Origin: Clostridiales bacterium
Lineage (GTDB): Bacteria; Bacillota_A; Clostridia; Lachnospirales; Bianqueaceae
Direction: 5' to 3'
NCBI GenBank assembly: GCA_019423265.1
Contig: JAHZBS010000054.1
Span: forward strand, 1-12,765
Length of the DNA stretch: 12,765 bases
Below the pieces are notes generated by a model. It saw only the letters and a program-made list of their open reading frames with translations, was not told the DNA's origin and did not search any database. Of this stretch, positions 1 to 8,941 are shown piece after piece. Position 1 is the first letter of the stretch. Each line of letters starts with the position of its first letter. A program made the position numbers and the translations under genes.

Positions 1-94
1 ATTTGTAGCGGCCGCAGCTGTAGACAGAGAAGGGGTGCTCCAGGTCCACCTGATCGAAAGAATCCGGGTAGTAATAGCCGGAGGATTGCTCCAT
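1..94 (-). CDS. Probable AraC-family transcriptional regulator, N-terminal fragment (runs off the left edge)
   Basis: Read on the minus strand, an open frame begins at the ATG at 94-92 and stays open to the window edge, giving about 31 residues. The visible protein begins MEQSSGYYYPDSF and later reads HPFSVYSCGRYK. A segment of the type 'PFxVxSCGxY' near the N-terminus resembles the start of the cupin sensor domain of many clostridial AraC regulators; that family call is from memory and rests on little sequence. I chose ATG 94 over ATG 100 because the ribosome binding site, AAGGAAGGTGAT in minus-strand sense, sits too close to ATG 100 but about 8 nt from ATG 94. The gene is divergent from the GH2 beta-galactosidase, the usual layout for a sugar-responsive activator and its target. 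No HTH is visible because the C-terminus lies outside the window. Confidence 0.5.
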   Translation of the reverse strand, partial: MEQSSGYYYPDSFDQVDLEHPFSVYSCGRYK

Positions 95-133
95 ATCCAT
101 CACCTTCCTTTGCTTACGTCCAGTTTTTTTCAT

Positions 134-160
134 TGTATAGGATCCGCGCCTGTTTGTCTA
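134..160 (-). promoter_or_regulatory. Candidate promoter for the leftward regulator gene
   Basis: In minus-strand sense there is a TAGACA (155-160), 5 of 6 to the -35 consensus, and a TATACA (134-139), 5 of 6 to the -10 consensus. The spacer is only 15 bp, shorter than the optimal 17, so this is a tentative call. It lies 40 nt upstream of the regulator start. Confidence 0.3.
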
Positions 161-181
161 GGGGTATTTGGATGGATTGTA

Positions 182-209
182 TCATTTTGTGCATGTTTAC
201 GACAAATGA
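182..209. promoter_or_regulatory. Imperfect dyad, candidate operator in the divergent intergenic region
   Basis: TCATTTTGT at 182-190 and ACAAATGA at 202-209 are inverted copies apart from one extra T in the left arm, centred near 196. The dyad lies upstream of the weak -35 region of the beta-galactosidase promoter, about 55 bp before its predicted transcription start, where activators often bind. A 7-base direct repeat, ATTGTAT, also occurs at 132-138 and 176-182. The role as operator is inference. Confidence 0.3.
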
Positions 210-214
210 GGGAA

Positions 215-3274
<3,060 letters not shown>

Positions 3275-3296
3275 TGGCGGTGTTTAAGACCTTTAC

Positions 3297-3319
3297 AGCG
3301 GCCGATAGGCCGCTTTTTT
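3297..3319 (+). terminator. Rho-independent terminator after the beta-galactosidase gene
   Basis: A perfect 7-bp GC-rich stem, AGCGGCC (3297-3303) and GGCCGCT (3308-3314), closes on a GATA tetraloop. It is followed directly by a T run to 3319. It lies 22 nt after the beta-galactosidase stop codon and separates that gene from the transporter downstream. Confidence 0.9.
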
Positions 3320-3330
3320 CTTATAGAGAA

Positions 3331-3361
3331 TTTCGCCGCAAGGTTTTGCATCTGGTACACT
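3331..3361 (+). promoter_or_regulatory. Candidate extended -10 promoter for the MATE transporter
   Basis: TGGTACACT at 3353-3361 fits an extended -10 (TGN followed by TACACT). There is no good -35; TTTCGC at 3331-3336 would need a 19-bp spacer. The position after the terminator and about 70 nt before the transporter start is right, but the match is weak. Confidence 0.25.
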
Positions 3362-3433
3362 ACTTCCATCTAGAGGAAAGGGAACGCGGAGCTGAGGACG
3401 GAACGGCTGGGATAGAGGGAGAGGATACATAAA

Positions 3434-4762
3434 ATGTTGTTTTCAGGAAAGGATTTGCGAAGACTTATCATTCCGCTGGTGATTGAGCAGATTTTGGCGG
3501 TCACCATTGGAATGGCGGATACGGTTATGGTATCCTCGGTGGGGGAGGCGGCGGTGTCCGGCATCTCGCTGGTGGATACCATCAATGTATTACTCATCAA
3601 TATCTTTTCGGCCCTGGCGGCCGGCGGAGCGGTGGTGGCAGCTCAGTATATGGGGCGGAAGGATCATGATAACGCCAACGCAGCGGCAAAGCAACTGATT
3701 CTGTCAACCACGGCCGTTTCGCTTCTCATCATGGCGCTATCTCTTCTGTGCAAAAAGCCGCTTCTGCGCCTGATCTTCGGCTCCATCGAGCCGGATGTCA
3801 TGGCCAATGCGCAGACCTATTTTTTCCTATCTGTGCTGTCGTATCCGTTTTTAGCTGTGTACAATTCAGGCGCCGCTTTATTCCGCTCCATGGGGAATTC
3901 CAAAGTCTCCATGTTCACATCCCTCACCATGAATCTAGCCAACGTCTCTGGCAATGCCGTGCTGATATACATCTTCAACATGGGCGTCGCAGGGGCGGGC
4001 ATCGCATCCCTGGCATCCCGCGCTCTGGGCGCGGTGGTGATGCTTGTGCTGCTTCGCAATCGCAACAACCCCGTCTCTGTGCGGCAGCTCCACAGAATTC
4101 GGTTCCAGCCAACCATGATCAAAAATATTATGCGGATCGGCGTGCCCAACGGGCTGGAAAATAGCATGTTTCAGATCGGCAAAATCCTGACCTCCAGCCT
4201 AATCGCTTCCTTCGGAACCGTTGCGATTGCCGCCAATGCGGTCGCAAACACGGTGGTGTCCATGGAATGCATCCCGGGAATCGCCATCGGACTTGGAATG
4301 GTGACAGTGGTGGGCCAATGTGTGGGGGCCGGGGAGTACGAACAGGCAAAGAGATATACTCAAAAATTAATGTTGCTGACCTATATGACGATGGCCATAT
4401 TAAATATGGGAATTCTGCTCGCGCAGCGGCCGATTGTTGAATTCTATCATCTCTCGCCGCAGACTATGGAACTGGCCCGATGGCTGTTGGTCTATCACAG
4501 CCTGCTGTGCATGGTCATCTGGCCTGCATCCTTCACCTTGCCCAACGCTTTTCGGGCGGCCAACGATGTGAAGTTTCCCATGGCCGTCTCCATCGTCTCC
4601 ATGTGGGTTTGCCGCATTGGCATGAGCTATCTTTTGGGACAGGGGTTCAACATGGGGGTCAAGGGAGTCTGGATTGCCATGACATGTGATTGGTTAGTGC
4701 GGGCGTCGATCTTTGCGTGGAGATTTCTCAGCGGAAGGTGGAAAAATAAAAAGGGAGTGTAA
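3434..4762 (+). CDS. MATE-family multidrug/sodium or proton antiporter
   Basis: Integral membrane efflux protein of the multidrug and toxic compound extrusion family, which exchanges cations for organic substrates. The 442-residue length and the alternation of hydrophobic segments fit the usual 12 transmembrane helices, arranged as two MatE repeats (about 15-175 and 235-395). Family-like features are the N-terminal PLVIEQILAVTIGMADTVMV segment, the AALAAGG-like LAAGGAVVAAQYMGRKD stretch near residue 70, and the repeat-two NGLENSMFQIGK stretch near residue 238. ATG 3434 follows a purine-rich AGAGGGAGAGG (3414-3424). It stands alone between a terminator on the left and a convergent gene on the right, so its substrate cannot be inferred from context. 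A drug-export role is only the family default; some MATE proteins move metabolites. Confidence 0.85.
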   Translation: MLFSGKDLRRLIIPLVIEQILAVTIGMADTVMVSSVGEAAVSGISLVDTINVLLINIFSALAAGGAVVAAQYMGRKDHDNANAAAKQLILSTTAVSLLIMALSLLCKKPLLRLIFGSIEPDVMANAQTYFFLSVLSYPFLAVYNSGAALFRSMGNSKVSMFTSLTMNLANVSGNAVLIYIFNMGVAGAGIASLASRALGAVVMLVLLRNRNNPVSVRQLHRIRFQPTMIKNIMRIGVPNGLENSMFQIGKILTSSLIASFGTVAIAANAVANTVVSMECIPGIAIGLGMVTVVGQCVGAGEYEQAKRYTQKLMLLTYMTMAILNMGILLAQRPIVEFYHLSPQTMELARWLLVYHSLLCMVIWPASFTLPNAFRAANDVKFPMAVSIVSMWVCRIGMSYLLGQGFNMGVKGVWIAMTCDWLVRASIFAWRFLSGRWKNKKGV

Positions 4763-4770
4763 ACCTTTTT
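4748..4770. terminator. Possible bidirectional terminator between convergent genes
   Basis: AAAAAGG (4748-4754) and CCTTTTT (4764-4770) form a 7-bp stem around a 9-nt loop that includes the MATE stop codon. The T-rich arm lies 3' in either direction, and on the minus strand more T-rich sequence follows. The stem is A/T-rich and therefore weak, but the site is where a shared terminator for the MATE and ferritin-like genes is expected. Confidence 0.35.
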
Positions 4771-4794
4771 ACGCCATCCCGGGATACCTCGCGT

Positions 4795-5313
4795 CTATAC
4801 CATATCCTGCAAATCCTGATAAAGCTGTATGTGAATCTTTTCATCCTGGGCGATGCGCGTCAGAAGGGCGGATACATGTTCATCCTGTATCATCTCCGCC
4901 TGGGACATATAGGTGTCGAATGCGGTCTGCTCCGTGAATGCATTATAGGAGAGGATTTTTTTCACATCTCTTGTATAGTTGATCATGTTGCCGTTCCACG
5001 CGGATCGATACACATTTGGCCGTGCCTGGCACCGGGGGTCTCCGCCTAAGAGGAACACTAGCTGACCGAAAATGTCAAGGTGATGCATCTCCACTTTGGC
5101 AATTTGTTTTAATATAGCGGCAATTTCTGGGTGGAGGGCGCTTAAAATCCAATCTTGGTACATGTATTGATAGATCGCGGTCATCTCCCCCTGTGGGCCT
5201 GACAGATTTTGTGATATCAAAAGGGCGTACTGGGGGTTCTGACAGTCTACGGTTATGGCGGGGTAGGGAGCGGGGGATGCCACCGCCGGTCCGGAGTTGA
5301 GAGAAGTAAGCAT
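4795..5313 (-). CDS. Ferritin-like (rubrerythrin-type fold) diiron protein
   Basis: A 172-residue soluble protein with the ligand pattern of a four-helix-bundle di-metal site: E43 (in GPQGEMTAIYQY), E75-x-x-H78 (in KVEMHHLDIFG), E128 (in FTEQTAFDTY) and E158-x-x-H161 (in QDEKIHIQLY). All six ligands are present. The middle LLGGDPR and the WNGNMINYTRD segment resemble a ferritin-like family common in Clostridia, related in fold to rubrerythrin and to CotJC/manganese-catalase spore-coat proteins. No rubredoxin-type CxxC pairs are present, so it is not a full rubrerythrin. Likely roles are peroxide or oxygen defence or metal handling; the exact reaction is unknown. The ATG at 5313 is preceded by AAGGATGG (5323-5330, minus sense) at 9-nt spacing. 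It is transcribed alone, convergent to the MATE gene. Confidence 0.75.
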   Translation of the reverse strand: MLTSLNSGPAVASPAPYPAITVDCQNPQYALLISQNLSGPQGEMTAIYQYMYQDWILSALHPEIAAILKQIAKVEMHHLDIFGQLVFLLGGDPRCQARPNVYRSAWNGNMINYTRDVKKILSYNAFTEQTAFDTYMSQAEMIQDEHVSALLTRIAQDEKIHIQLYQDLQDMV

Positions 5314-5342
5314 AGATAGGTACCATCCTTCATTTTTTATCC

Positions 5343-5371
5343 AATATATGACGGGATGGAGTTATTTATTC
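5343..5371 (-). promoter_or_regulatory. Candidate promoter of the ferritin-like gene, sporulation-sigma-like
   Basis: In minus-strand sense the sequence reads GAATA (5367-5371), a 16-bp spacer, then CATATATT (5343-5350). CATATATT fits the CATAnAnT type of -10 used by the mother-cell sporulation factor SigE, and an ATA-containing -35 at about 16 bp is compatible with it. A housekeeping reading (TATATT at 5343-5348) has no good -35. The predicted start near 5335 would leave a leader of roughly 22 nt with the ribosome binding site in place. Assignment to a sporulation sigma factor is inference. Confidence 0.3.
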
Positions 5372-5417
5372 GATTGTGACCAGATTTGTTGCGCCGGGTT
5401 GGGATTGGAGCGCTGTG

Positions 5418-5461
5418 ATCCCCGGTTACGGCGTTTTTTTAGAATGGCGAAATCCGGGGGT
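5418..5461. repeat. Imperfect inverted repeat in the 366-base gene-free gap
   Basis: ATCCCCGG (5418-5425) and CCGGGGGT (5454-5461) are inverted copies with one G-T wobble, separated by 28 bases that include a run of seven T. It could be a regulator site or a hairpin. It does not have the stem-then-T-run order of an intrinsic terminator on either strand. The surrounding gap (5314-5679) otherwise holds two opposing promoters, an A/T tract and a leader hairpin; I saw no gene or known riboswitch in it. Confidence 0.3.
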
Positions 5462-5465
5462 GATT

Positions 5466-5514
5466 TTGCAATTTCCGCTCTCATTTATAAAAATTAAAAA
5501 ATATGGCTTGCAAT
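5466..5514 (+). promoter_or_regulatory. Direct repeat TTGCAAT, 42 bp apart, overlapping the operon -35
   Basis: TTGCAAT occurs at 5466-5472 and 5508-5514, both followed by YT, exactly 42 bp apart. That is close to four helical turns, so both copies would face the same side of the DNA. The second copy is also the -35 element of the operon promoter. AraC-type activators often bind direct repeats adjoining the -35, so this is a plausible site for the operon's own AraC protein. It may also be chance, since the repeat is only seven bases. Confidence 0.3.
5483..5504 (+). promoter_or_regulatory. A/T tract resembling an UP element
   Basis: Twenty-two consecutive A/T bases end 3 bp before the -35 hexamer of the operon promoter, in a region otherwise GC-balanced. 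This is the position where the RNA polymerase alpha subunit contacts DNA. It also lies between the two TTGCAAT repeats. Confidence 0.45.
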
Positions 5515-5536
5515 CTAAAAATGGGGAAGCTATAAT
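5508..5536 (+). promoter_or_regulatory. Main promoter of the sulfatase/oxidoreductase operon
   Basis: TTGCAA (5508-5513) and a perfect TATAAT (5531-5536) are separated by exactly 17 bp. This is the best housekeeping-sigma promoter in the window. Transcription would start near 5543, leaving an untranslated leader of about 137 nt before the ATG at 5680. Confidence 0.75.
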
Positions 5537-5621
5537 GTGCGTGTAAAAACGATGGAGCGATACAAATCCTTAATTTTGCGGTTACCGGTTGGATCCGCCG
5601 GCGGCCACGAATGGGGAGAGA

Positions 5622-5643
5622 CGGCGTGCCGGATGGCATACCG
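5622..5643 (+). promoter_or_regulatory. Leader hairpin or palindromic site in the operon 5' untranslated region
   Basis: The 22-base stretch 5622-5643 folds on itself: CGG pairs with CCG at the ends and TGCC pairs with GGCA around a GGAT loop. One mismatch and one G-U pair lie between. No T run follows, so it is not an intrinsic terminator. It could be an operator or an mRNA structure. It ends about 20 nt before the ribosome binding site of the first operon gene. Confidence 0.3.
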
Positions 5644-5679
5644 AGTCATGCAACCATACATAACAAGGAGTGCAGATCG

Positions 5680-6480
5680 ATGATCAAATTGGGCGTTAAC
5701 ACTGTATTGTTCAAGGCCTTTCCCTTCCGGGAAGCGGCGAAGGCCATCAAGCTGGCAGGATACGACGGACTGGAGATATCCGCCATTCAAGGAATGTGTG
5801 AGCATCTGAACCTGGATGACTGGAAGGCGCAGAAGGCAGAACTTCTGGAGGTGATGGCGGAGGAAGGGCTTGCCTTTTTGTCCACAGAGGTGGCATCCCT
5901 CGACAGAGAGCGGCTGAAAAAGGCCTTTGAGGCCTGCGCAGAGATTGGGATTCCCGTCGTCAATGTAGGACCCGGTGGAAAGTCCGGCGATGAGGAGACA
6001 TTGAGAACTAGCGTGGAGACGCTGGCGGACCTGGCCGCAATGGCAGAGTCTTATGGCGTGACCCTATGTGTCAAAGCCCATGTGGGCGCTGCCATCTATA
6101 ATACCCCCACCACCCTCCGCGCCATGGACGCCATCGTCAGTCCGGCGTTTGGAATCGATATGGATCCCAGCCATATCTACCGTGCGGGAGAGCTCCCTGA
6201 AAAGGCGCTGCCCGCGGTCTTATCCCGGGTTAAACATGTCCATATACGGGACTGTAAGGGGGCGGGACCGTCTCCCGGAGTCCCCAGCTTACAGGCGTGC
6301 GGCCGTGGCGATATCAATCTGTTTGATTACTTCAAGGCCATGGTGGACGGACATTACGATGGCCCTGTCTGCCTGGAAGTAATCGGGCCGGAGCTGACGA
6401 TGCTGGAGGCATCTACGATTGCAGCGGAAAGCTATGGATACATGAACGCCTGTCTGAAACAGTTGCAGGCGCGAGGCTAA
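5680..6480 (+). CDS. Xylose-isomerase-like TIM-barrel protein (sugar phosphate isomerase/epimerase family)
   Basis: A 266-residue cytoplasmic protein of the AP-endonuclease-2/xylose-isomerase-like fold, whose members isomerise or epimerise sugars, keto-sugars and inositols, or act as lyases on keto-glycosides. Family signs are the N-terminal GVNTVLFKAFPFREAAKAIK strand-helix unit, GYDGLEIS, D162-P-S-H165, H186-V-H188-I-R-D and a late Glu in VCLEVIG (E233). These resemble the metal ligands of IolI-type enzymes, except that the first ligand, normally Glu, is Lys here (VKAH, K132). The frame is open upstream to 5611, but AAGGAG at 5665-5670 with 9-nt spacing selects ATG 5680. It is the first gene of the operon; the next start is 19 nt downstream. 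Its substrate is unknown, and the neighbours suggest a sulfated or modified sugar. Confidence 0.8.
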   Translation: MIKLGVNTVLFKAFPFREAAKAIKLAGYDGLEISAIQGMCEHLNLDDWKAQKAELLEVMAEEGLAFLSTEVASLDRERLKKAFEACAEIGIPVVNVGPGGKSGDEETLRTSVETLADLAAMAESYGVTLCVKAHVGAAIYNTPTTLRAMDAIVSPAFGIDMDPSHIYRAGELPEKALPAVLSRVKHVHIRDCKGAGPSPGVPSLQACGRGDINLFDYFKAMVDGHYDGPVCLEVIGPELTMLEASTIAAESYGYMNACLKQLQARG

Positions 6481-6499
6481 CAATAGAAGGAGAAGAGCT

Positions 6500-7891
6500 A
6501 TGAACAAAAAACCAAATCTCGTATTATTTGGAATCGACAGCTTGCGGGCAGATCATATGAGTCTGTACGGATACAAACACCAGACAACCCCCAATATCAC
6601 AAAATATGCCCAGGATGCCATGGTGTTCAATCACTGCTATAGCCCTCATATCCCCACCACATCCGGCTATTCTTCCTTGCTGACCGGGATGGACTGCTTT
6701 GGCACCAATGTGGTTGCCCTGCGGCACCAAGGGCAGATCGCAGAGCCAGTGTGTACTCTGGCGGAGGTTCTGCGGGATAACGGATACAATACCACATGCG
6801 TAGGGTTTGAGGGGAATCCCGCGGCTAGAGGCTTTGATACATACATCAATTTTGCGGGGTGGGGAGCAGACCATGAGGATGGGCGCGCTCACAAAGCGGA
6901 AAATCTCAACGACGTATCCATCCCGGAGCTCTGCCGGCTGGCGGAGGAGGATAAACCCTTCTTCCTGTTTATGCGCCATATGGATCCCCACTCGCCCTAT
7001 CTGCCCCCGGCCCCCTTCCAGCATATGTTTTATCAGGCGGACGCTTTTGACAAAAATAATCATTCTCTGGACTGTGTGTATAATTTTAAACCCTTCTGCG
7101 ACTACTTTTACACGTGGTTTCCGGAGGGCTGTACGGATAAGGATTACATTATCGCACAGTATGATGGGGCCATTGCGTACATGGACGCCTGCATTCAGGT
7201 GGTGCTGGAAAAGCTGAAGACCCTTGGCATTGAGGATGATACCGTCGTTGTGTTTGTCTCCGATCACGGGGAAACGCTGTACGACCACGACTGCTATTTT
7301 GACCATCACGGGCTGTATGACTGCACGCTGACGGTTCCGCTGATCATCCGGTATGGCCGGAAGATCAAGAAAGGCTGCCGTTTTGATAATACCTGCTATC
7401 TGAAGGATGTAATGCCCACCCTCCTGTCCCTCATGGAGATTGAGACGGGCGTACAATATGACGGGCGGAACCTGCTCCCGCTGTTGGAGGGGCAGCCGGT
7501 GAAGGAGGAGCCGGAATTTTATATTACCGAATGCACCTGGGAGCGCAAGCATGGGTGGCGCACGCCTGAGTGGAAGCTGATTGTAGCCTTGGAGCCGGAT
7601 TTCCATTTTCGTGAGATGTTGGAACTTTACAATCTCATCGAAGATCCGGAGGAATACCACAATGTGGCGGATGAAAATCCGGAGGTGGTGCAATGCCTGA
7701 AGGCCAGGATGGAGGCATTCATTGCCAAGCGGGAGAAGGAAGTGGGGCGTGAGAATCCCATGTATACCAATCTAAATTGGCACGGCTTGGGGGGAGGCCC
7801 TTTCAAATCCTCCGAGGAAGCATACAACCGGCTTCACATTGGGGATCCGGAGACAGCGCGCAAGATTCAGGCGCGGCTGGCGGAAAATTAG
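6500..7891 (+). CDS. Sulfatase-superfamily hydrolase with Thr at the nucleophile position
   Basis: A 463-residue alkaline-phosphatase-superfamily protein with type I sulfatase architecture. It begins PNLVLFGIDSLRADH (metal ligand D13) and has SDHGET with D255/H256 as the second metal pair, followed by DHHGLYD and VPLIIR. The nucleophile loop reads PTTSGYSSLLTG. Aligned on the LLTG end, the usual C-x-P-x-R becomes T53-T-S-G-Y, so the Cys converted to formylglycine, the Pro and the Arg are all absent. Related superfamily members (LtaS, phosphoethanolamine transferases) use Thr as nucleophile, so a phosphodiesterase or transferase activity is possible, as is a sulfatase variant. No signal peptide or membrane segment is seen, so it acts in the cytoplasm. 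AAGGAG (6487-6492) with 7-nt spacing sets the start. It lies 19 nt after the TIM-barrel gene. Family certain, reaction uncertain. Confidence 0.82.
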   Translation: MNKKPNLVLFGIDSLRADHMSLYGYKHQTTPNITKYAQDAMVFNHCYSPHIPTTSGYSSLLTGMDCFGTNVVALRHQGQIAEPVCTLAEVLRDNGYNTTCVGFEGNPAARGFDTYINFAGWGADHEDGRAHKAENLNDVSIPELCRLAEEDKPFFLFMRHMDPHSPYLPPAPFQHMFYQADAFDKNNHSLDCVYNFKPFCDYFYTWFPEGCTDKDYIIAQYDGAIAYMDACIQVVLEKLKTLGIEDDTVVVFVSDHGETLYDHDCYFDHHGLYDCTLTVPLIIRYGRKIKKGCRFDNTCYLKDVMPTLLSLMEIETGVQYDGRNLLPLLEGQPVKEEPEFYITECTWERKHGWRTPEWKLIVALEPDFHFREMLELYNLIEDPEEYHNVADENPEVVQCLKARMEAFIAKREKEVGRENPMYTNLNWHGLGGGPFKSSEEAYNRLHIGDPETARKIQARLAEN

Positions 7892-7907
7892 GCGAGAAGG
7901 TGAGTTT

Positions 7908-8915
7908 ATGCAGAGAGCCTGTGTTATTGGCATGGGGCCCATCGGCAATAACCATGCCACCGTATACGCTTCGCTTCCCAACGCGGAATTGGTTGGAGTC
8001 TGCGACCGGCAGCCGGACCGCGCGGACGCGGCGGCCAGAAAGTATGGCGTGCCGGCGTTCTACAGCGCCCAGGAGATGCTGGACGCCTTAAAACCTGATA
8101 TTTGCAGCGTGGCAACCGGCGGCTACGAGTATTCCAGCGATCATTTTGAGCCGACGATTCAAGCTTTGGAAGCGGGGGCTCATGTGCTGTGTGAGAAGCC
8201 TATTTCCAATGATCTGAGGAATGCGCGGACGATGGTGGACACGGCGAAGCGGCTGAACCGATGCTTTGGGATCGATCTAAACCATCGCTTTACACCGGCG
8301 GCCAGGACGGCCAAACAATGGCAGAGGGATGGCAAGATTGGCGATCTGCTCTTTGTCAATATGGCATTGTGGATCGGAAAGTTTATGCCGCTGGATTCGG
8401 TGTATTACCACTTGAAGGCGCTCAATCCTCACAGCGTAGATATTATGCGGTATTTCTGCGGGGAGGTGGAGGAAGTCCACTGCTACGCCATGAAAGCGCC
8501 AGGGCGGGACATCTGGTCTACCGCCTCCATCAATATGCGGTTTGAGAATGGGGCGGTGGGACATTTGACCAGTTCCTACGACATTGAGAGGGGACATCCC
8601 ATGGAGCGCTGTGAGGTGGCGGGGACAAAAGGCCGGCTGGTTTTTGAGGATATGTGGCGGGAGGCGACGCTCTATCCGGCCGGCAACCTGATCAAGGAAG
8701 TCTACACCAATCCGGTTTTCGGAGGGTTCCGTGAATTCTTTGATACGTTTGCGGACCGGATCGCCTCCTTTGTAAATCAGGTGGACGCGGGCTGTAGCCC
8801 TGATGAGATTGATGGATCCGGGGAGGATGGATATCGCGCCAGCCAGGTCATCCATGCGGCCATTGAGTCCCTCAAGACAGGGGTGCCCGTCCGGGTCAAA
8901 TCCATCACCCAATAA
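7908..8915 (+). CDS. Gfo/Idh/MocA-family NAD(P)-dependent oxidoreductase (first of two)
   Basis: A 335-residue cytoplasmic dehydrogenase of the glucose-fructose oxidoreductase/inositol dehydrogenase family, which oxidises or reduces sugar hydroxyls. The N-terminal Rossmann domain (about 1-120) has VIGMGPIGNNH (G8, G10, G13), an acidic strand-two end (GVCDRQ) suggesting preference for NAD, and CEKPISND with the catalytic Lys K97. The C-terminal alpha/beta domain includes DGKIGD, YHLKALNPHSVDIMRYF (H175), MRFENGAVGHL and EVAGTKG. The usual Asp four residues before the conserved His is Ala here, within a pattern H-x-K-A-x-x-x-H shared with the second copy at 9819. The frame opens upstream at 7839 inside the sulfatase-like gene, but AAGGTGAG just before ATG 7908 and the family start (GMGxIG near residue 10) favour 7908. 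It follows the sulfatase-like gene by 16 nt. Confidence 0.87.
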   Translation: MQRACVIGMGPIGNNHATVYASLPNAELVGVCDRQPDRADAAARKYGVPAFYSAQEMLDALKPDICSVATGGYEYSSDHFEPTIQALEAGAHVLCEKPISNDLRNARTMVDTAKRLNRCFGIDLNHRFTPAARTAKQWQRDGKIGDLLFVNMALWIGKFMPLDSVYYHLKALNPHSVDIMRYFCGEVEEVHCYAMKAPGRDIWSTASINMRFENGAVGHLTSSYDIERGHPMERCEVAGTKGRLVFEDMWREATLYPAGNLIKEVYTNPVFGGFREFFDTFADRIASFVNQVDAGCSPDEIDGSGEDGYRASQVIHAAIESLKTGVPVRVKSITQ

Positions 8916-8941
8916 TCTTCCGCAGAAAGGAATGGGAGCCT

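Noticed and set aside
194..207. Possible CcpA catabolite-response element (TGTTTACGACAAAT)
   Set aside because: The central CG and leading TG fit, but several other positions differ from the cre consensus. The stretch is better described as part of the imperfect dyad at 182-209.
4776..4785. Palindrome ATCCCGGGAT between the MATE and ferritin-like genes as a terminator
   Set aside because: It is a perfect palindrome without loop and without a following T run in either direction. The A/T-rich stem at 4748-4770 is a better candidate.
5611..5679. N-terminal extension of the TIM-barrel gene from 5611
   Set aside because: The extension would place the leader hairpin and the strong AAGGAG inside the coding region. 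The family N-terminus (a beta strand beginning IKLGVN) starts right at ATG 5680.
5297..5805. Short frames in the gene-free gap (5297-5497 plus, 5530-5805 minus)
   Set aside because: They run across promoter elements and into the start of the TIM-barrel gene, have no ribosome binding sites and show no protein-family features.
6524..7693. Long open frame (389 codons) on the minus strand
   Set aside because: It lies entirely antisense to the clearly coding sulfatase-like gene, has no recognisable family features, and is explained by codon bias of the real gene.
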